A DNA stretch of 5,639 nucleotides, from NCBI GenBank assembly GCA_028868455.1, contig JAGWUK010000232.1, positions 1 through 5,639 of the forward strand, in the 5' to 3' direction. Under the pieces are notes generated by a model. The model made no database searches. It was not told where the DNA came from and saw only the letters and a program-made list of their open reading frames with translations. The DNA is from Burkholderiales bacterium. Lineage in GTDB: Bacteria > Pseudomonadota > Gammaproteobacteria > Burkholderiales > Burkholderiaceae_D. Of this stretch, positions 5,597 through 5,639 are shown in pieces (within the stretch, counting starts at the first letter, position 1; every line of letters begins with the position of its first letter). The translations under genes were made by a program, and so were the position numbers.

Positions 5597-5639
5597 CTTT
5601 ACACAGTGTTGAAGAAGCATTTTTGACAGTATGACACAG

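Noticed and set aside
5628..5633. -10-like CATACT upstream of slt
   Set aside because: The matching -35 position would be beyond the window edge, so a promoter cannot be supported; used only as minor evidence on the slt start.

Overview
The window looks like ordinary chromosomal DNA from a betaproteobacterium, probably of the Oxalobacteraceae (Herminiimonas/Janthinobacterium type). This rests on moderate GC content, the style of the proteins and a housekeeping gene set; the genus is an inference from memory, not from a search. It is almost fully coding. I see no tRNA or rRNA gene, insertion sequence, prophage, CRISPR array or toxin-antitoxin pair.

Left part (1-884): the first 66 codons of 4-hydroxyphenylpyruvate dioxygenase (hppD, minus strand, cut by the window edge) are divergent from an Lrp/AsnC-family regulator on the plus strand. 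The 182-bp region between them is the richest part of the window. It holds a perfect FNR/ANR-type site (TTGAT-N4-ATCAA), two interlocked divergent promoter candidates and several short palindromes. A simple model is that the Lrp-like protein controls itself and hppD, and that an FNR-type oxygen sensor shuts off hppD, whose product needs O2, when oxygen is absent.

Middle (897-1675): a GNAT-family N-acetyltransferase on the minus strand converges on the regulator gene with only 12 bases between the stop codons. It has its own candidate promoter, with a perfect 15-bp palindrome over the predicted transcription start.

Right part (1676-5596): three minus-strand genes read in the order slt (soluble lytic murein transglycosylase, periplasmic), a glutathione S-transferase-family protein, and cca (multifunctional CCA-adding enzyme with an HD domain). 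Gaps of 15 and 3 bases indicate one transcript, with gst and cca probably translationally coupled. The three functions (cell-wall turnover, thiol chemistry, tRNA 3'-end repair) do not form one pathway; this looks like a housekeeping operon of convenience.

No new protein system is evident. The observations most worth following up are regulatory: the FNR-type box and palindrome cluster at hppD/lrp, and the palindrome in front of the acetyltransferase gene.
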